Source: Muribaculaceae bacterium (GTDB lineage: Bacteria; Bacteroidota; Bacteroidia; Bacteroidales; Muribaculaceae). Taken from it: a DNA stretch of 64,000 bases. The stretch is from contig JAGATX010000002.1 in NCBI GenBank assembly GCA_017621055.1, positions 104,941 through 168,940 of the forward strand, read 5' to 3'. The translations under genes and the position numbers were made by a program. The notes below the pieces were generated by a model. That model was not told the DNA's origin. It was given only the letters and a program-made list of their open reading frames with translations, and searched no databases. Positions 1 to 8,588 of the stretch are shown here, one piece after another (the first letter of the stretch is position 1; each line of letters starts with the position of its first letter).

Positions 1-253
1 TGACTTCGCCGCCAAGCATACGGACGTTGAACCGTTGTGCCTGCGCACGCATATCCTCCATCATCTTAGGGCCTGCCACACCCTCGGGATAGCCGGGAAA
101 ATTCTCCACATCGGTGGTGGTTATCAACTGACCGCCGGGCTGCTGACCCTCGACCAGCACCGGTTCGAGATTGGCGCGGCCTGCATATATGGCGGCTGTA
201 TAACCGGCAGGGCCGGCGCCTATTATCAGGCATTTGGTTGTTATTTCTGCCAT
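1..253 (-). CDS. trxB: Thioredoxin reductase, N-terminal part (cut by window edge)
   Basis: FAD/NADPH enzyme that re-reduces thioredoxin in the cytoplasm. Only the first 84 codons lie in the window. The N-terminus begins [17 protein letters not shown], which contains the FAD-binding GxGPAG Rossmann loop, and continues with the family motifs [14 protein letters not shown] and GPKMM. The ATG is at 253, just after the downstream stretch common to TrxB N-termini. The neighbouring order trxB - LolA-like - ftsK on one strand is one I know from Bacteroidetes genomes. The CxxC redox motif lies beyond the window. Confidence 0.93.
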   Translation of the reverse strand, partial: MAEITTKCLIIGAGPAGYTAAIYAGRANLEPVLVEGQQPGGQLITTTDVENFPGYPEGVAGPKMMEDMRAQAQRFNVRMLGGEV

Positions 254-293
254 GGTTTTATGTTTTTTTGTAAAAGGAGACGGGGCTCTTGTG

Positions 294-914
294 TTAACGA
301 AGATCTACGATAGCTACCGCGGGGTAGCGCTGCGGGTCGAAGCGGAAAGCCGACATGGGTTTGCCGCGCGTGGACGATATGGTGTTGACAGTTGCAGCTA
401 TGCTGCGCCCGTCATCGAAGACAAGGCTGACAGCCGCCGGCCAGTTGTCGGCACCTACCATGATTACCACTTTTGCGAGGTCGGAGGGCGTTGTGGGTGT
501 GAGCTCCACGCGGCGCCGTCCGTTGCTGTCGGCGAGGCGTCGGGCGGTGTAATGTCCGGCATAGCTGCTGATGACGGCGAAGGGGTTGCATTGCATCAGT
601 TCGTCGCGCGTGGGGTTGGTGATGTTCACCTCACCGCTGCTTTCGAGCATGGTCCACTGATCCACCCCGTCGTACCACACCGATATCACCGGCGTGGTCA
701 TGGCGAATTTGGCACCGGCCATGATGATTGAGCCCTCGACGGGCCGGTCGGCGCCTGTTACCGTGAACGTGGCCTCGACGGCTGGCGCCGACGCCATTTT
801 GCGGGTCATGGCGCTCAGTATGTCGGCGGCGCTCTCCACGGCAATGGCCGGCAATGCTGCGGCCAGCACTACAAGAAGAGCTATCGGTCGGAAAATGCGA
901 GTCTTCAGTTCCAT
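294..914 (-). CDS. LolA-like outer-membrane lipoprotein carrier protein
   Basis: A 206-residue periplasmic protein. Residues 1-25 form a signal peptide with a hydrophobic core and an A-x-A cleavage site. The rest resembles the LolA/DUF4292-type fold: an early segment on apolipoprotein-like beta strands, a WYDGVDQW segment, then SNITNPT-like and FAVISSY stretches. LolA proteins carry lipoproteins from the inner to the outer membrane. It sits between ftsK and trxB, about 40 bp from trxB and 31 bp from ftsK, so it is probably co-transcribed. Assignment is from overall pattern and context; sequence similarity within LolA is weak, so treat as LolA-like. Confidence 0.75.
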   Translation of the reverse strand: MELKTRIFRPIALLVVLAAALPAIAVESAADILSAMTRKMASAPAVEATFTVTGADRPVEGSIIMAGAKFAMTTPVISVWYDGVDQWTMLESSGEVNITNPTRDELMQCNPFAVISSYAGHYTARRLADSNGRRRVELTPTTPSDLAKVVIMVGADNWPAAVSLVFDDGRSIAATVNTISSTRGKPMSAFRFDPQRYPAVAIVDLR

Positions 915-945
915 ATCTATAAAACTTGATGCCGGCGGTTATGGT

Positions 946-3579
946 TCACGACAGCATACGCGCCACCTCATCGGGGGTCATGCGCACCTCGCGGGGTTTG
1001 GCGCCGTTGGCCGGACCTACTATTCCGAGCGCCTCCATACGGTCCATGTATCGGCCGGCCTTGTTGAAGCCTATTTCGAATTTACGCTGCATCTGCGTTA
1101 TCGAAGCGGTGTTCTGTCCGGCTATGAACAGGGCACAGCGCACAAATTCGTCGTTGTTCGAGCCGCCTACTTCCACAGCGCTGCCGTTGCCGCTCTCGTC
1201 GGCAGGCATGGGCAGCTCGTAGGGCATCACGAAGCCCGGTTGCGACGAAATATGCTCGCAGATGGCCTCTATCTCCTCGGTGTCGATAAAAGCGCACTGC
1301 ACTCGCTTGACGGCGCCGTTGATGAGCGTGAGCATGTCGCCGTTGCCTATGAGGCGCTGGGCGCCGCTGCGGTCCAGAATGGTCTTGCTGTCGATGCCCG
1401 AGAGAACGCGGAACGCTATGCGGGCCGGGAAGTTGTTCTTGATGCTGCCGTTGATAATGTCGGTCGAGGGTCGCTGCGTGGCAAGAATCATATGTATGCC
1501 CACGGCGCGGGCCTTGGCGGCGATGCGCGAGATAGGCAGTGAGATGTCCTTGCCGACGTTGGCTATAAGGTCTGCGAACTCGTCGACAACGACCACGATA
1601 TACGGCAGGAAGCGGTGACCGTCCTCGGGGTTGAGGCGACGGCTGCGGAAACGCTGGTTGTAGGACTGGATGTCGCGCACACATGCCTTGCTCAGAAGCT
1701 CGTAGCGGTTGTCCATTTCCACGCACAGGGAGTTCAGGGTGGCGATCACCTTGGCGGGGTCGGTGATGATGGCGTTGTCCTCGTCCGGTATTTTGGCCAT
1801 GAAGGCGTTGGTAATGGGTCGGTATAGCGAGAATTCCACCATTTTCGGGTCGACGAGCACGAATTTGAGCTCATCGGGGTGTTTGGAGTATATCAGCGAA
1901 TTGATTATGCAGTTGAGACCCACCGATTTTCCCTGGCCTGTGGCGCCGGCAACGAGCAGATGCGGCAGTTTGGCGAGGTCTTCGATGTAAACGTCGTTCG
2001 AAATGGTCTTGCCGAGACACATGGGCAAGCTCATATGGTTGTTCTTGAACGCTTTGGATTCCAGAATGGAGCGCATCGACACCATCTGGCGTCGGCGGTT
2101 GGGCACTTCGATGCCGATTGTGCCGCGTCCGGGCATGGGGGCGATGATACGTATGCCCTCAGCCTTGATGGTCATGGCGATGTCGTCCTCGAGGCTGCGG
2201 ATTTTCGAAATCTTGGTGCCTTCCATGGGCACAATCTCGTAGAGTGTCACCGTGGGGCCAATGGCGGCCTCGATGCGCTGTATTTCCACGCCGTAGCTCC
2301 GCAGACTGTTGATTATCATCTGCTTGTTGGCGTTCTGCTCATCGGTGTTGATTTCCACCTCGGATGTCCGTTCCAGCATGAGCGACGTGGGCGGGAAAAC
2401 ATAGTTGGAATGCGAGAGAGTGGGGTCGTACTGAGTGTCGAGGCCCAGGTGTGCGCCGTCGGCGGGTGCTGCGGACGTGGCGGTATTGTCGTCGCTGTCG
2501 TCGCCGGCAGTGCGGATAATCATTTCGGGCTCGCCGGGAGCGCTCTCGAGGGCTATGCCGGCGCGATACCCTGCGCCTTGTGTGGCGACAGGAGCTGCTG
2601 AAGCCACTGAGGCATCAGGTTCGGATTCCGCTTCCGTGTCGGTACCGTCGGTGGTGACAAGTAGTTCAAGCGACGCTGCCGTGTCCGGAATTTTCTCAAT
2701 TTCGGCTTCTACGTGGGGCTCGGACTCGGTGTCGGTATCCTCGGGTATTGTTTCCTCAATGGTGTCGGCACCCAGAACATCGAGAGGGCTGTCGGCAAGG
2801 GAGGTTTCCGAGCTATCGTCAGTTTCTGCCACGGCGGCGCTCCTGCGTCTGGGTATGACAGCTCCTACGCCGTGAACGAGGGCCTTGAGAGGCTCCAGAT
2901 AAACGGCTACGAGCAGGCCAGCGAGGGTGAGGGTCACCGCATAGGCGGTGAGCTCGCCGGCGTAGTCGATTATGTACTGGTTAATCCACTGCCCGTGGTA
3001 GCCGCCCGGCGGGAAGGTGGTGGCGGCGTTGAGGCTGAAGAGCCCGACGATAAGCGACACTGCAGCAGCTGTGAAGAAGCAGCGGAAGCTCAGTTTCCAG
3101 AAAGATATTTTCACCAGACCCATGAACGAGAGGCCGAGGATGAAGATATATACGGCGATGGCGAGCGAGCCTACGCCGAGGGTGTCGACCATCAGGAAGT
3201 GTGCCACTTTGGCGCCCACGGCATTGCCGGCATTTGCGACGACATCGCCGGCAGTGACTATCTCCGTGGGCGTTCGGCCCATGGTGACGTCCTGATCTAC
3301 TTCGTTGTTTGCTATGAAGCTCAGACACATGAGCACACTCACAAGAGCCGACATGCAGAAGACGATGCCGGCGGCAAGGTGCAGCCTCGGGTCGCGGAAA
3401 AAAGACACTCCCTGTTTCTTGGCACGGCGGCGCGGACGGTCGTTGTCTTTGACCGACGGCCCTTTTTCATCGGGCACAGGACGTGCAGCTTTTTTCCGGG
3501 GAGCGCGCGGCGTGGGCTCGTCAAGGATGTCCGTTTCGTAGTCGTCGGTTTCGGGAGCTATCGGGCTTTTGATGTTCAT
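946..3579 (-). CDS. ftsK: DNA translocase FtsK/SpoIIIE
   Basis: Septal DNA pump that clears the chromosome terminus and aids dimer resolution. 877 residues. Four membrane helices lie near 67-89, 132-155, 165-184 and 207-228, followed by a long acidic Ser/Thr/Glu linker (about 245-400). The motor follows: Walker A GATGQGKS at 545-552, Walker B ending in DE at 666-667, and an ATQRPSTDII stretch. The C-terminal 65 residues form the winged-helix gamma domain (MQRKFEIGFNKAGRYMDRME) that reads KOPS-like sites. I chose the ATG at 3579. The frame stays open 47 codons further upstream, but that extension is Arg-rich and overlaps rpe by about 100 bp. Confidence 0.96.
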   Translation of the reverse strand: MNIKSPIAPETDDYETDILDEPTPRAPRKKAARPVPDEKGPSVKDNDRPRRRAKKQGVSFFRDPRLHLAAGIVFCMSALVSVLMCLSFIANNEVDQDVTMGRTPTEIVTAGDVVANAGNAVGAKVAHFLMVDTLGVGSLAIAVYIFILGLSFMGLVKISFWKLSFRCFFTAAAVSLIVGLFSLNAATTFPPGGYHGQWINQYIIDYAGELTAYAVTLTLAGLLVAVYLEPLKALVHGVGAVIPRRRSAAVAETDDSSETSLADSPLDVLGADTIEETIPEDTDTESEPHVEAEIEKIPDTAASLELLVTTDGTDTEAESEPDASVASAAPVATQGAGYRAGIALESAPGEPEMIIRTAGDDSDDNTATSAAPADGAHLGLDTQYDPTLSHSNYVFPPTSLMLERTSEVEINTDEQNANKQMIINSLRSYGVEIQRIEAAIGPTVTLYEIVPMEGTKISKIRSLEDDIAMTIKAEGIRIIAPMPGRGTIGIEVPNRRRQMVSMRSILESKAFKNNHMSLPMCLGKTISNDVYIEDLAKLPHLLVAGATGQGKSVGLNCIINSLIYSKHPDELKFVLVDPKMVEFSLYRPITNAFMAKIPDEDNAIITDPAKVIATLNSLCVEMDNRYELLSKACVRDIQSYNQRFRSRRLNPEDGHRFLPYIVVVVDEFADLIANVGKDISLPISRIAAKARAVGIHMILATQRPSTDIINGSIKNNFPARIAFRVLSGIDSKTILDRSGAQRLIGNGDMLTLINGAVKRVQCAFIDTEEIEAICEHISSQPGFVMPYELPMPADESGNGSAVEVGGSNNDEFVRCALFIAGQNTASITQMQRKFEIGFNKAGRYMDRMEALGIVGPANGAKPREVRMTPDEVARMLS

Positions 3580-3623
3580 TTCGGATAAATGATTGGAGTT
3601 GAGGAAAGAATGTGAAAAAAGGT

Positions 3624-4268
3624 TCAGAGCGCGGCAAGGCTGCGCAGCGCCGCCGACGGGTCCGGCGACCCGAAGATGTAGCTGCCGGCAACAAGGACGT
3701 CGGCGCCTGCGGCGGCGCACAGCGCGCCGGTTTCAGCGTTGATTCCGCCGTCGATTTCTATCAATGCCTTGGAGCCGGTGCGGTCCAGCAGGGCACGCAG
3801 CCGTTGTATTTTGTTGACAGTGTTGGCGATGAACGACTGGCCGCCGAAGCCCGGATTTACCGACATGAGCAGAACCATGTCGAGGTCGGCGGCGATATCC
3901 ACCAGTAGCTCTACGGGAGTGGCCGGGTTGAGGGTCACGGCAGCCTTCATGCCGGCGGCGTGGATGGCCTGGACGGTGCGGTGCAGGTGCGTGCATGCCT
4001 CGTAGTGCACGTTCATCATGAAAGCGCCGCAGTCGCGCACACGTCCTATGTATTTGTCGGGCTCGACGATCATGAGATGTACGTCGAGCGGTAGATCGCA
4101 TACGCGGCGCACTGCCTCGATGATCGGAAAACCGAACGATATGTTGGGCACGAACACGCCGTCCATCACATCGCAGTGAATCCAGTCGGCGCCTGCGGCG
4201 GCCACGGCGGAAACATCGGCGCCGAGGTGCCGGAAATCGGCGGAGAGTATAGACGGTGCTGTTATCAT
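3624..4268 (-). CDS. rpe: Ribulose-phosphate 3-epimerase
   Basis: Interconverts ribulose 5-phosphate and xylulose 5-phosphate in the pentose phosphate pathway. 214 residues, normal length for this TIM barrel. Visible motifs are the N-terminal APSILSADF, the HCDVMDGVFVPN segment with metal and catalytic Asp/His, LDVHLMI, the MSVNPGFGGQSFI phosphate loop, and the EIDGGIN segment with the second catalytic Asp. The start overlaps the stop of the upstream DedA gene by 4 bp, so the two are translationally coupled. No oddities. Confidence 0.97.
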   Translation of the reverse strand: MITAPSILSADFRHLGADVSAVAAAGADWIHCDVMDGVFVPNISFGFPIIEAVRRVCDLPLDVHLMIVEPDKYIGRVRDCGAFMMNVHYEACTHLHRTVQAIHAAGMKAAVTLNPATPVELLVDIAADLDMVLLMSVNPGFGGQSFIANTVNKIQRLRALLDRTGSKALIEIDGGINAETGALCAAAGADVLVAGSYIFGSPDPSAALRSLAAL

Positions 4269-4963
4269 TTTTCAGTTTTTTTGTCGTTGCCCTGCTTTTT
4301 GCGGCCACGCATGGCGTGCCAGGCTATGTAGATAATGCAAAGACCCAGCAGCGAATATCCGGCGACGGTGAGATACGAGTTATATTTCTCTACGGCGTCG
4401 AAAAGCTGATCCGTGGTCACGCTCTGCGCCAGCCACCAGCCCAGGAATGCCAGAATGGCGTTCCATACCAAAGCACCCAGCGAGGTGTATAGGCAGAACA
4501 GCCATATGTTCATGCGCGCCAGGCCTGCCGGTATGGAGATGAGCTGACGCACAGCGGGAATGAGTCGGCCGATGAAAGTGGACACGGCGCCGTGGCGGTC
4601 GAAGTACTGCTCGGCGTGCTCAACCTTTTCCTTGTTTATCAGCAGGGCATGTCCCAGCCGCGAGTTGGCAAAAGCATAGACTATGGGGCGCCCTATCAGC
4701 AGCGACAGCCCGTAGTTGATCAGAGCGCCTACGAGAGCGCCCGCCGTGGCAACGAGAACCACAACAAAGATGTTCATATCGCCTTTGTCGGCAGCAAGAT
4801 AAGCGGCCGGAGGCACCACCACTTCCGATGGAAACGGTATGAACGAGCTCTCTATCACCATGAATAAGAATACGAACAGATAGCTCGCATTGTCCACGAA
4901 CCAGCGGAAGAACTCCGCGGCATCGAAGAAGTCGAATATCGAAAGGGGTATGAGTAGTTCCAT
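4265..4963 (-). CDS. DedA family membrane protein (VTT domain)
   Basis: 232-residue integral membrane protein of the DedA/SNARE-associated family, implicated in undecaprenyl-phosphate or phospholipid flipping. Motifs seen: FIPFPSEVVVPPAA with the conserved acidic residue, then GALINYGLSLLIGRP, the FDRHGAVSTFIGRLIPAVRQL arginine-rich re-entrant segment (continuous in this protein near 139-159), and a C-terminal hydrophobic helix before a Lys-rich tail. Overlaps rpe by 4 bp. A promoter match lies 20 bp upstream of its ATG, so dedA is probably the first gene of a dedA-rpe-ftsK-lolA-trxB unit. The exact substrate cannot be told from sequence. Confidence 0.93.
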   Translation of the reverse strand: MELLIPLSIFDFFDAAEFFRWFVDNASYLFVFLFMVIESSFIPFPSEVVVPPAAYLAADKGDMNIFVVVLVATAGALVGALINYGLSLLIGRPIVYAFANSRLGHALLINKEKVEHAEQYFDRHGAVSTFIGRLIPAVRQLISIPAGLARMNIWLFCLYTSLGALVWNAILAFLGWWLAQSVTTDQLFDAVEKYNSYLTVAGYSLLGLCIIYIAWHAMRGRKKQGNDKKTEK

Positions 4964-4982
4964 AATTCTGCAGTTAGGACTA

Positions 4983-5014
4983 CAAAATTAAGGATTATTT
5001 CTAAATTCTGCAAT
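4983..5014 (-). promoter_or_regulatory. Bacteroidetes-type promoter for dedA operon
   Basis: On the minus strand there is a perfect -7 box TAATTTTG (4983-4990). Exactly 20 bp upstream is ATTG (5011-5014), a 3/4 match to the -33 TTTG box. The start codon follows 20 bp downstream of the -7 box. Spacing and sequence fit the Bacteroides sigma-ABfr consensus TTTG-N19-21-TAnnTTTG. Confidence 0.65.
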
Positions 5015-5088
5015 TCCGGCAAAAGTCTTTTGGTGACTTTAGCGAACTTTGATACTCAAGTTTCTGATTTGTCAGAACCTTGGGTTTG

Positions 5089-6315
5089 TCATTCTTCCGG
5101 AATGGCGTCGAAGCCGGCGGCGCGAACGGCGGCAACGACATCGGCGGCGTGGTGTTCGCCCTCGACGCGCGCTTTCCCGGCAGCGAGGTCCACTTCTACG
5201 TCTTTCACGCCGGCTACTGCGCCTATGCTGCGGCTCACGGCGGCCTGGCAGTGAGGGCAGTTCATTCCTTTGATGGTGTATTCCTTTGTCATGACACTCT
5301 GTATTTTATGTTTGAAGAAAAAGCGCTTTGCGAAAGCCACGGCCAGCAGAGCAACCAGCACGGCCGAGCACACGACCGGAAAGATTCCGAGAGCTTCGGC
5401 ATGGCAGGCACCCTCGGCGGCGGCAGGCACGAACCAGCTGGCGGGCAGAAGATAATCCACCGCCATGCCGAAAGCAATGGCGCCGGTGGCTATCGACGCG
5501 AGGTATACTATTGCCGCCTTGCGCCCCATTTCGCGCGAGATGAGGGTGAATGAGGCGAAGTTCGCCGCCGGACCCGCCATGAGGAGCACCAAGGCAGTGC
5601 CTGGCGACAGTCCTTTGAGTACCAGCGACATGGCGATTGGTATCGAGCCGGTGGCGCATACATACATAGGCACGGCCACGACGAGGACGGCGAGCATAGA
5701 CAGCAGCGGGTTGCGGCCCATCACAGCGAAAAAGTCGGCGGGAACATAAACGCTTATCAGCGCGGCGATGACGAGCCCGGCCACGAGCCAGCCGCCTATG
5801 CTGCCCACGAGGTCCACAAAGCCATAGCGCAACGCCAGCAGGCAGCGGGCACCGAACGAAGCGGGGAGCGCCTCGGAGCCGGTGTCATCCGTGTGCACAT
5901 TGTCAGCCGCCTTCGTTTTCTCCGTTCTTCCTACGGCGATTCCGCCGGCTAATGCCGTGACGAGCGCCGCCACCGGCCTGACAATGGCAAAGGCAGGCCC
6001 GAGCATGGCCCATGTGGCGGCTATGCTGTCCACCCCCGTCTGCGGGGTGGCGATAAGGAACGATGTCGAGGCCGCTTTCGAGGCGCCCCCGCGCCGCATG
6101 GCTATCGCCGTGGGGAGCACGCCGCACGAGCACAGCGGCAGCGGGATGCCTAACAGGGCGGCCTTGGCGACAGAGCTCCAGCCCTTGCCGGCAAGATATC
6201 GCGCCATGGTTCGGCGCGGGATGAAAGCGTGCATCACGCCGGCTATGAGGAAGCCCAGCAGTATGTACGGCGCCATTTGCGCCAGCATGTATATGAGCGA
6301 GTGGAGTATCTGCAT
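5089..6315 (-). CDS. Permease (DUF318/ArsP-like) with C-terminal HMA domain, SO_0444-type Cu/Zn efflux
   Basis: Predicted metal exporter of 408 residues. The N-terminal part is a multi-helix permease with the signature PLPLCSCGVLP and a second half carrying MAGPAANFAS. Residues from about 342 form a heavy-metal-associated domain with GMNCPHC (Cys353, Cys356), a Cu(I)/Zn(II)-binding loop. The combination matches the family NCBI calls SO_0444 Cu/Zn efflux transporters. I start at the ATG at 6315; the frame is open 19 codons further upstream but that run covers the promoter-like box. The gene stands alone between a terminator for mutB and the dedA promoter. The metal actually moved is inferred, not shown. 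Confidence 0.85.
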   Translation of the reverse strand: MQILHSLIYMLAQMAPYILLGFLIAGVMHAFIPRRTMARYLAGKGWSSVAKAALLGIPLPLCSCGVLPTAIAMRRGGASKAASTSFLIATPQTGVDSIAATWAMLGPAFAIVRPVAALVTALAGGIAVGRTEKTKAADNVHTDDTGSEALPASFGARCLLALRYGFVDLVGSIGGWLVAGLVIAALISVYVPADFFAVMGRNPLLSMLAVLVVAVPMYVCATGSIPIAMSLVLKGLSPGTALVLLMAGPAANFASFTLISREMGRKAAIVYLASIATGAIAFGMAVDYLLPASWFVPAAAEGACHAEALGIFPVVCSAVLVALLAVAFAKRFFFKHKIQSVMTKEYTIKGMNCPHCQAAVSRSIGAVAGVKDVEVDLAAGKARVEGEHHAADVVAAVRAAGFDAIPEE

Positions 6316-6327
6316 TGATTTTTTATG

Positions 6328-6335
6328 CAAAAATA
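6328..6335 (-). promoter_or_regulatory. Candidate -7 box for the metal permease
   Basis: TATTTTTG on the minus strand matches TAnnTTTG exactly. No good TTTG lies 19-21 bp upstream. It sits only 12 bp before the chosen ATG, which would give a very short leader, so either the leader is short or the next Met (6288) is used. Confidence 0.4.
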
Positions 6336-6370
6336 GGGCTAAAGAAATGCAACCCGGTGGCAAAGTGCAC

Positions 6371-6405
6371 AAAAAAGAGGCCGCGATGATTTTCGCGGCC
6401 TCTTT
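6371..6405 (-). terminator. Rho-independent terminator after mutB
   Basis: Perfect 12-bp stem (6374-6385 with 6394-6405), 8-nt loop, then a run of six T on the minus strand. It lies 24 bp after the mutB stop and ends the mutAB transcript before the permease gene. Confidence 0.88.
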
Positions 6406-6429
6406 AAAGAGGTTATAAACAAGGCAATG

Positions 6430-8565
6430 TTATTTCTCGGCCTCGTTGAGGAGTTCGAGCATCTTGATTGCCGATACGGGAATGCGAGTACCGGGGCCGA
6501 AGATTGCGGCCACACCGGCTTTATAGAGGAAGTCATAGTCCTGGGCGGGGATAACGCCGCCGGCAGTAACCATGATGTCCTCGCGGCCGAGTTTGCGCAG
6601 TTCCTCGATAACCTGAGGTATGAGGGTCTTGTGGCCGGCGGCCAGCGACGATACACCGAGAATGTGGACGTCGTTCTCCACGGCCTGACGGGCAGCCTCG
6701 GCAGGGGTCTGGAACAGCGGGCCCATGTCGACGTCGAAACCGCAGTCGGCATAGCCGGTGGCTACCACCTTGGCGCCGCGGTCGTGGCCGTCCTGGCCCA
6801 TTTTTGCTATCATTATGCGGGGCTGACGGCCCTCGCGTTTAGCGAAGTCGGCGCACATCTGCTGGGCGCGCTTGAATTCGGGATCTTGAGCAGTTTCGGA
6901 GGAGTACACGCCTGAAATAGTTCTGATTGCAGCTTTGTAACGGCCTACGACAGCCTCGCAGGCATCGGAAATTTCGCCGAGGGTTGCGCGGTGTCCGGCG
7001 GCCTTGACGGCCAGGTCGAGGAGGTTGCCCTCGCCGGTGCGCACGCATTCGGTAATTGCTTCGAGGTCGGCTTTCACCTGAGCGTCGTCGCGGTGAGCCT
7101 TAACGTCGTTGAGACGCTCTATCTGCTCGCGGCGTACTTCGGTGTTGTCGATTTCGAGGATGTCGATGGGGTCTTCGTGGTCCAGACGGTACTTGTTGAT
7201 ACCCACGATAGTCTGACGACCGGAGTCGATACGTGCCTGTGTGCGTGCCGAGGCTTCCTCGATGCGCAGTTTGGGCAGCCCTGTCTCGATGGCCTTAGCC
7301 ATGCCGCCGAGTTTCTCGATTTCCTGAATGTGGTCCCATGCGCGGCGGGCTATCTCGTCGGTGAGGGCCTCCACATAGTAGGAACCGCCCCAGGGGTCGA
7401 TGGCGCGGGTGACCTGCGTTTCTTCCTGAATGTATATCTGAGTGTTGCGGGCTATACGTGCCGAGAAGTCGGTGGGCAGGGCTATTGCCTCGTCGAGAGC
7501 GTTGGTGTGGAGGCTCTGGGTGTGGCCCAGGGCGGCGCCCATGGCCTCTATGCAGGTGCGGCCAACGTTGTTGAAGGGGTCCTGCTCGGTGAGCGACCAG
7601 CCGGATGTCTGCGAGTGTGTGCGCAGCGCCAGGCTCTTGGGGTTCTTTGCGCCGAAACTCTTGACGATCTTTGCCCAGAGCATGCGAGCGGCGCGCATCT
7701 TAGCCACTTCCATGAAGTAGTTCATGCCTATGGCCCAGAAGAACGACAGGCGCGGGGCGAAGGTGTCGATGTCCATACCGGCGTTTACACCGGCGCGGAG
7801 GTATTCAAGACCGTCGGCCAGGGTGTAGGCCAGCTCGATGTCGCAGGTGGCGCCGGCTTCCTGCATGTGGTAGCCCGAGATGGATATGGAGTTGAACTTG
7901 GGCATGTTCTTCGAGGTGTACTCGAAGATGTCGGCGATGATGCGCATGGAGAACTCGGGCGGGTAGATGTAGGTGTTGCGCACCATGAACTCCTTGAGGA
8001 TATCGTTCTGGATGGTACCGGCCATTTCTTCGAGGCGTGCGCCCTGTTCGAGGCCTGCGTTGATGTAGAAGGCGAGGACGGGGAGCACGGCGCCGTTCAT
8101 GGTCATCGATACCGACATTTTGTTGAGGGGAATGCCGTCGAAGAGCACTTTCATATCCTCGACAGAGCATATGGACACGCCGGCTTTGCCGACGTCGCCT
8201 ACCACGCGCTCGTGGTCGGCGTCGTAGCCGCGGTGTGTGGCAAGGTCGAAGGCAACCGACAGACCTTTCTGACCGGAGGCGAGGTTGCGGCGGTAGAAAG
8301 CGTTGGATTCGGCGGCGGTGCTGAAGCCGGCGTACTGGCGGATGGTCCAGGGACGCAGGGGGTACATGGCGCTGTACGGGCCACGGAGGAAGGGAGGTAT
8401 GCCGCTCATGAAGTTGAGGTGCTCGAGGCCCTCGAGGTCGGCGGCGGTGTATACGCTCTTGACGGGTATGAGTTCAGGCGTCTGCCAGTCGGCGGCGCTG
8501 TTCACGGCGGGTTTGGGACCGCATGTCCCTGCCGTGATGTCGATGTTTTTGAAATCGGGTTTCAT
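6430..8565 (-). CDS. mutB: Methylmalonyl-CoA mutase, large (catalytic) subunit
   Basis: Adenosylcobalamin enzyme that interconverts succinyl-CoA and (R)-methylmalonyl-CoA, the key rearrangement of the succinate-propionate route. 711 residues, full length. The N-terminal CoA-binding barrel shows [18 protein letters not shown] and [18 protein letters not shown]. The C-terminal B12 domain carries the cobalt-ligand motif D592-x-H594-x-x-G597 followed by the GVSSLAAGH segment and GGVIPAQDY. mutA lies 23 bp upstream on the same strand. Epimerase and decarboxylase genes for the next steps are 17 kb away, at 25.6-30.2 kb. Confidence 0.97.
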   Translation of the reverse strand: MKPDFKNIDITAGTCGPKPAVNSAADWQTPELIPVKSVYTAADLEGLEHLNFMSGIPPFLRGPYSAMYPLRPWTIRQYAGFSTAAESNAFYRRNLASGQKGLSVAFDLATHRGYDADHERVVGDVGKAGVSICSVEDMKVLFDGIPLNKMSVSMTMNGAVLPVLAFYINAGLEQGARLEEMAGTIQNDILKEFMVRNTYIYPPEFSMRIIADIFEYTSKNMPKFNSISISGYHMQEAGATCDIELAYTLADGLEYLRAGVNAGMDIDTFAPRLSFFWAIGMNYFMEVAKMRAARMLWAKIVKSFGAKNPKSLALRTHSQTSGWSLTEQDPFNNVGRTCIEAMGAALGHTQSLHTNALDEAIALPTDFSARIARNTQIYIQEETQVTRAIDPWGGSYYVEALTDEIARRAWDHIQEIEKLGGMAKAIETGLPKLRIEEASARTQARIDSGRQTIVGINKYRLDHEDPIDILEIDNTEVRREQIERLNDVKAHRDDAQVKADLEAITECVRTGEGNLLDLAVKAAGHRATLGEISDACEAVVGRYKAAIRTISGVYSSETAQDPEFKRAQQMCADFAKREGRQPRIMIAKMGQDGHDRGAKVVATGYADCGFDVDMGPLFQTPAEAARQAVENDVHILGVSSLAAGHKTLIPQVIEELRKLGREDIMVTAGGVIPAQDYDFLYKAGVAAIFGPGTRIPVSAIKMLELLNEAEK

Positions 8566-8588
8566 AGTTTATGGCAGCAATATGCGGG

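Noticed and set aside
3580-3720. 47-codon N-terminal extension of FtsK with an Arg run
   Set aside because: Overlaps rpe by nearly 100 bp and reads as out-of-frame rpe; a good ATG exists at 3579.
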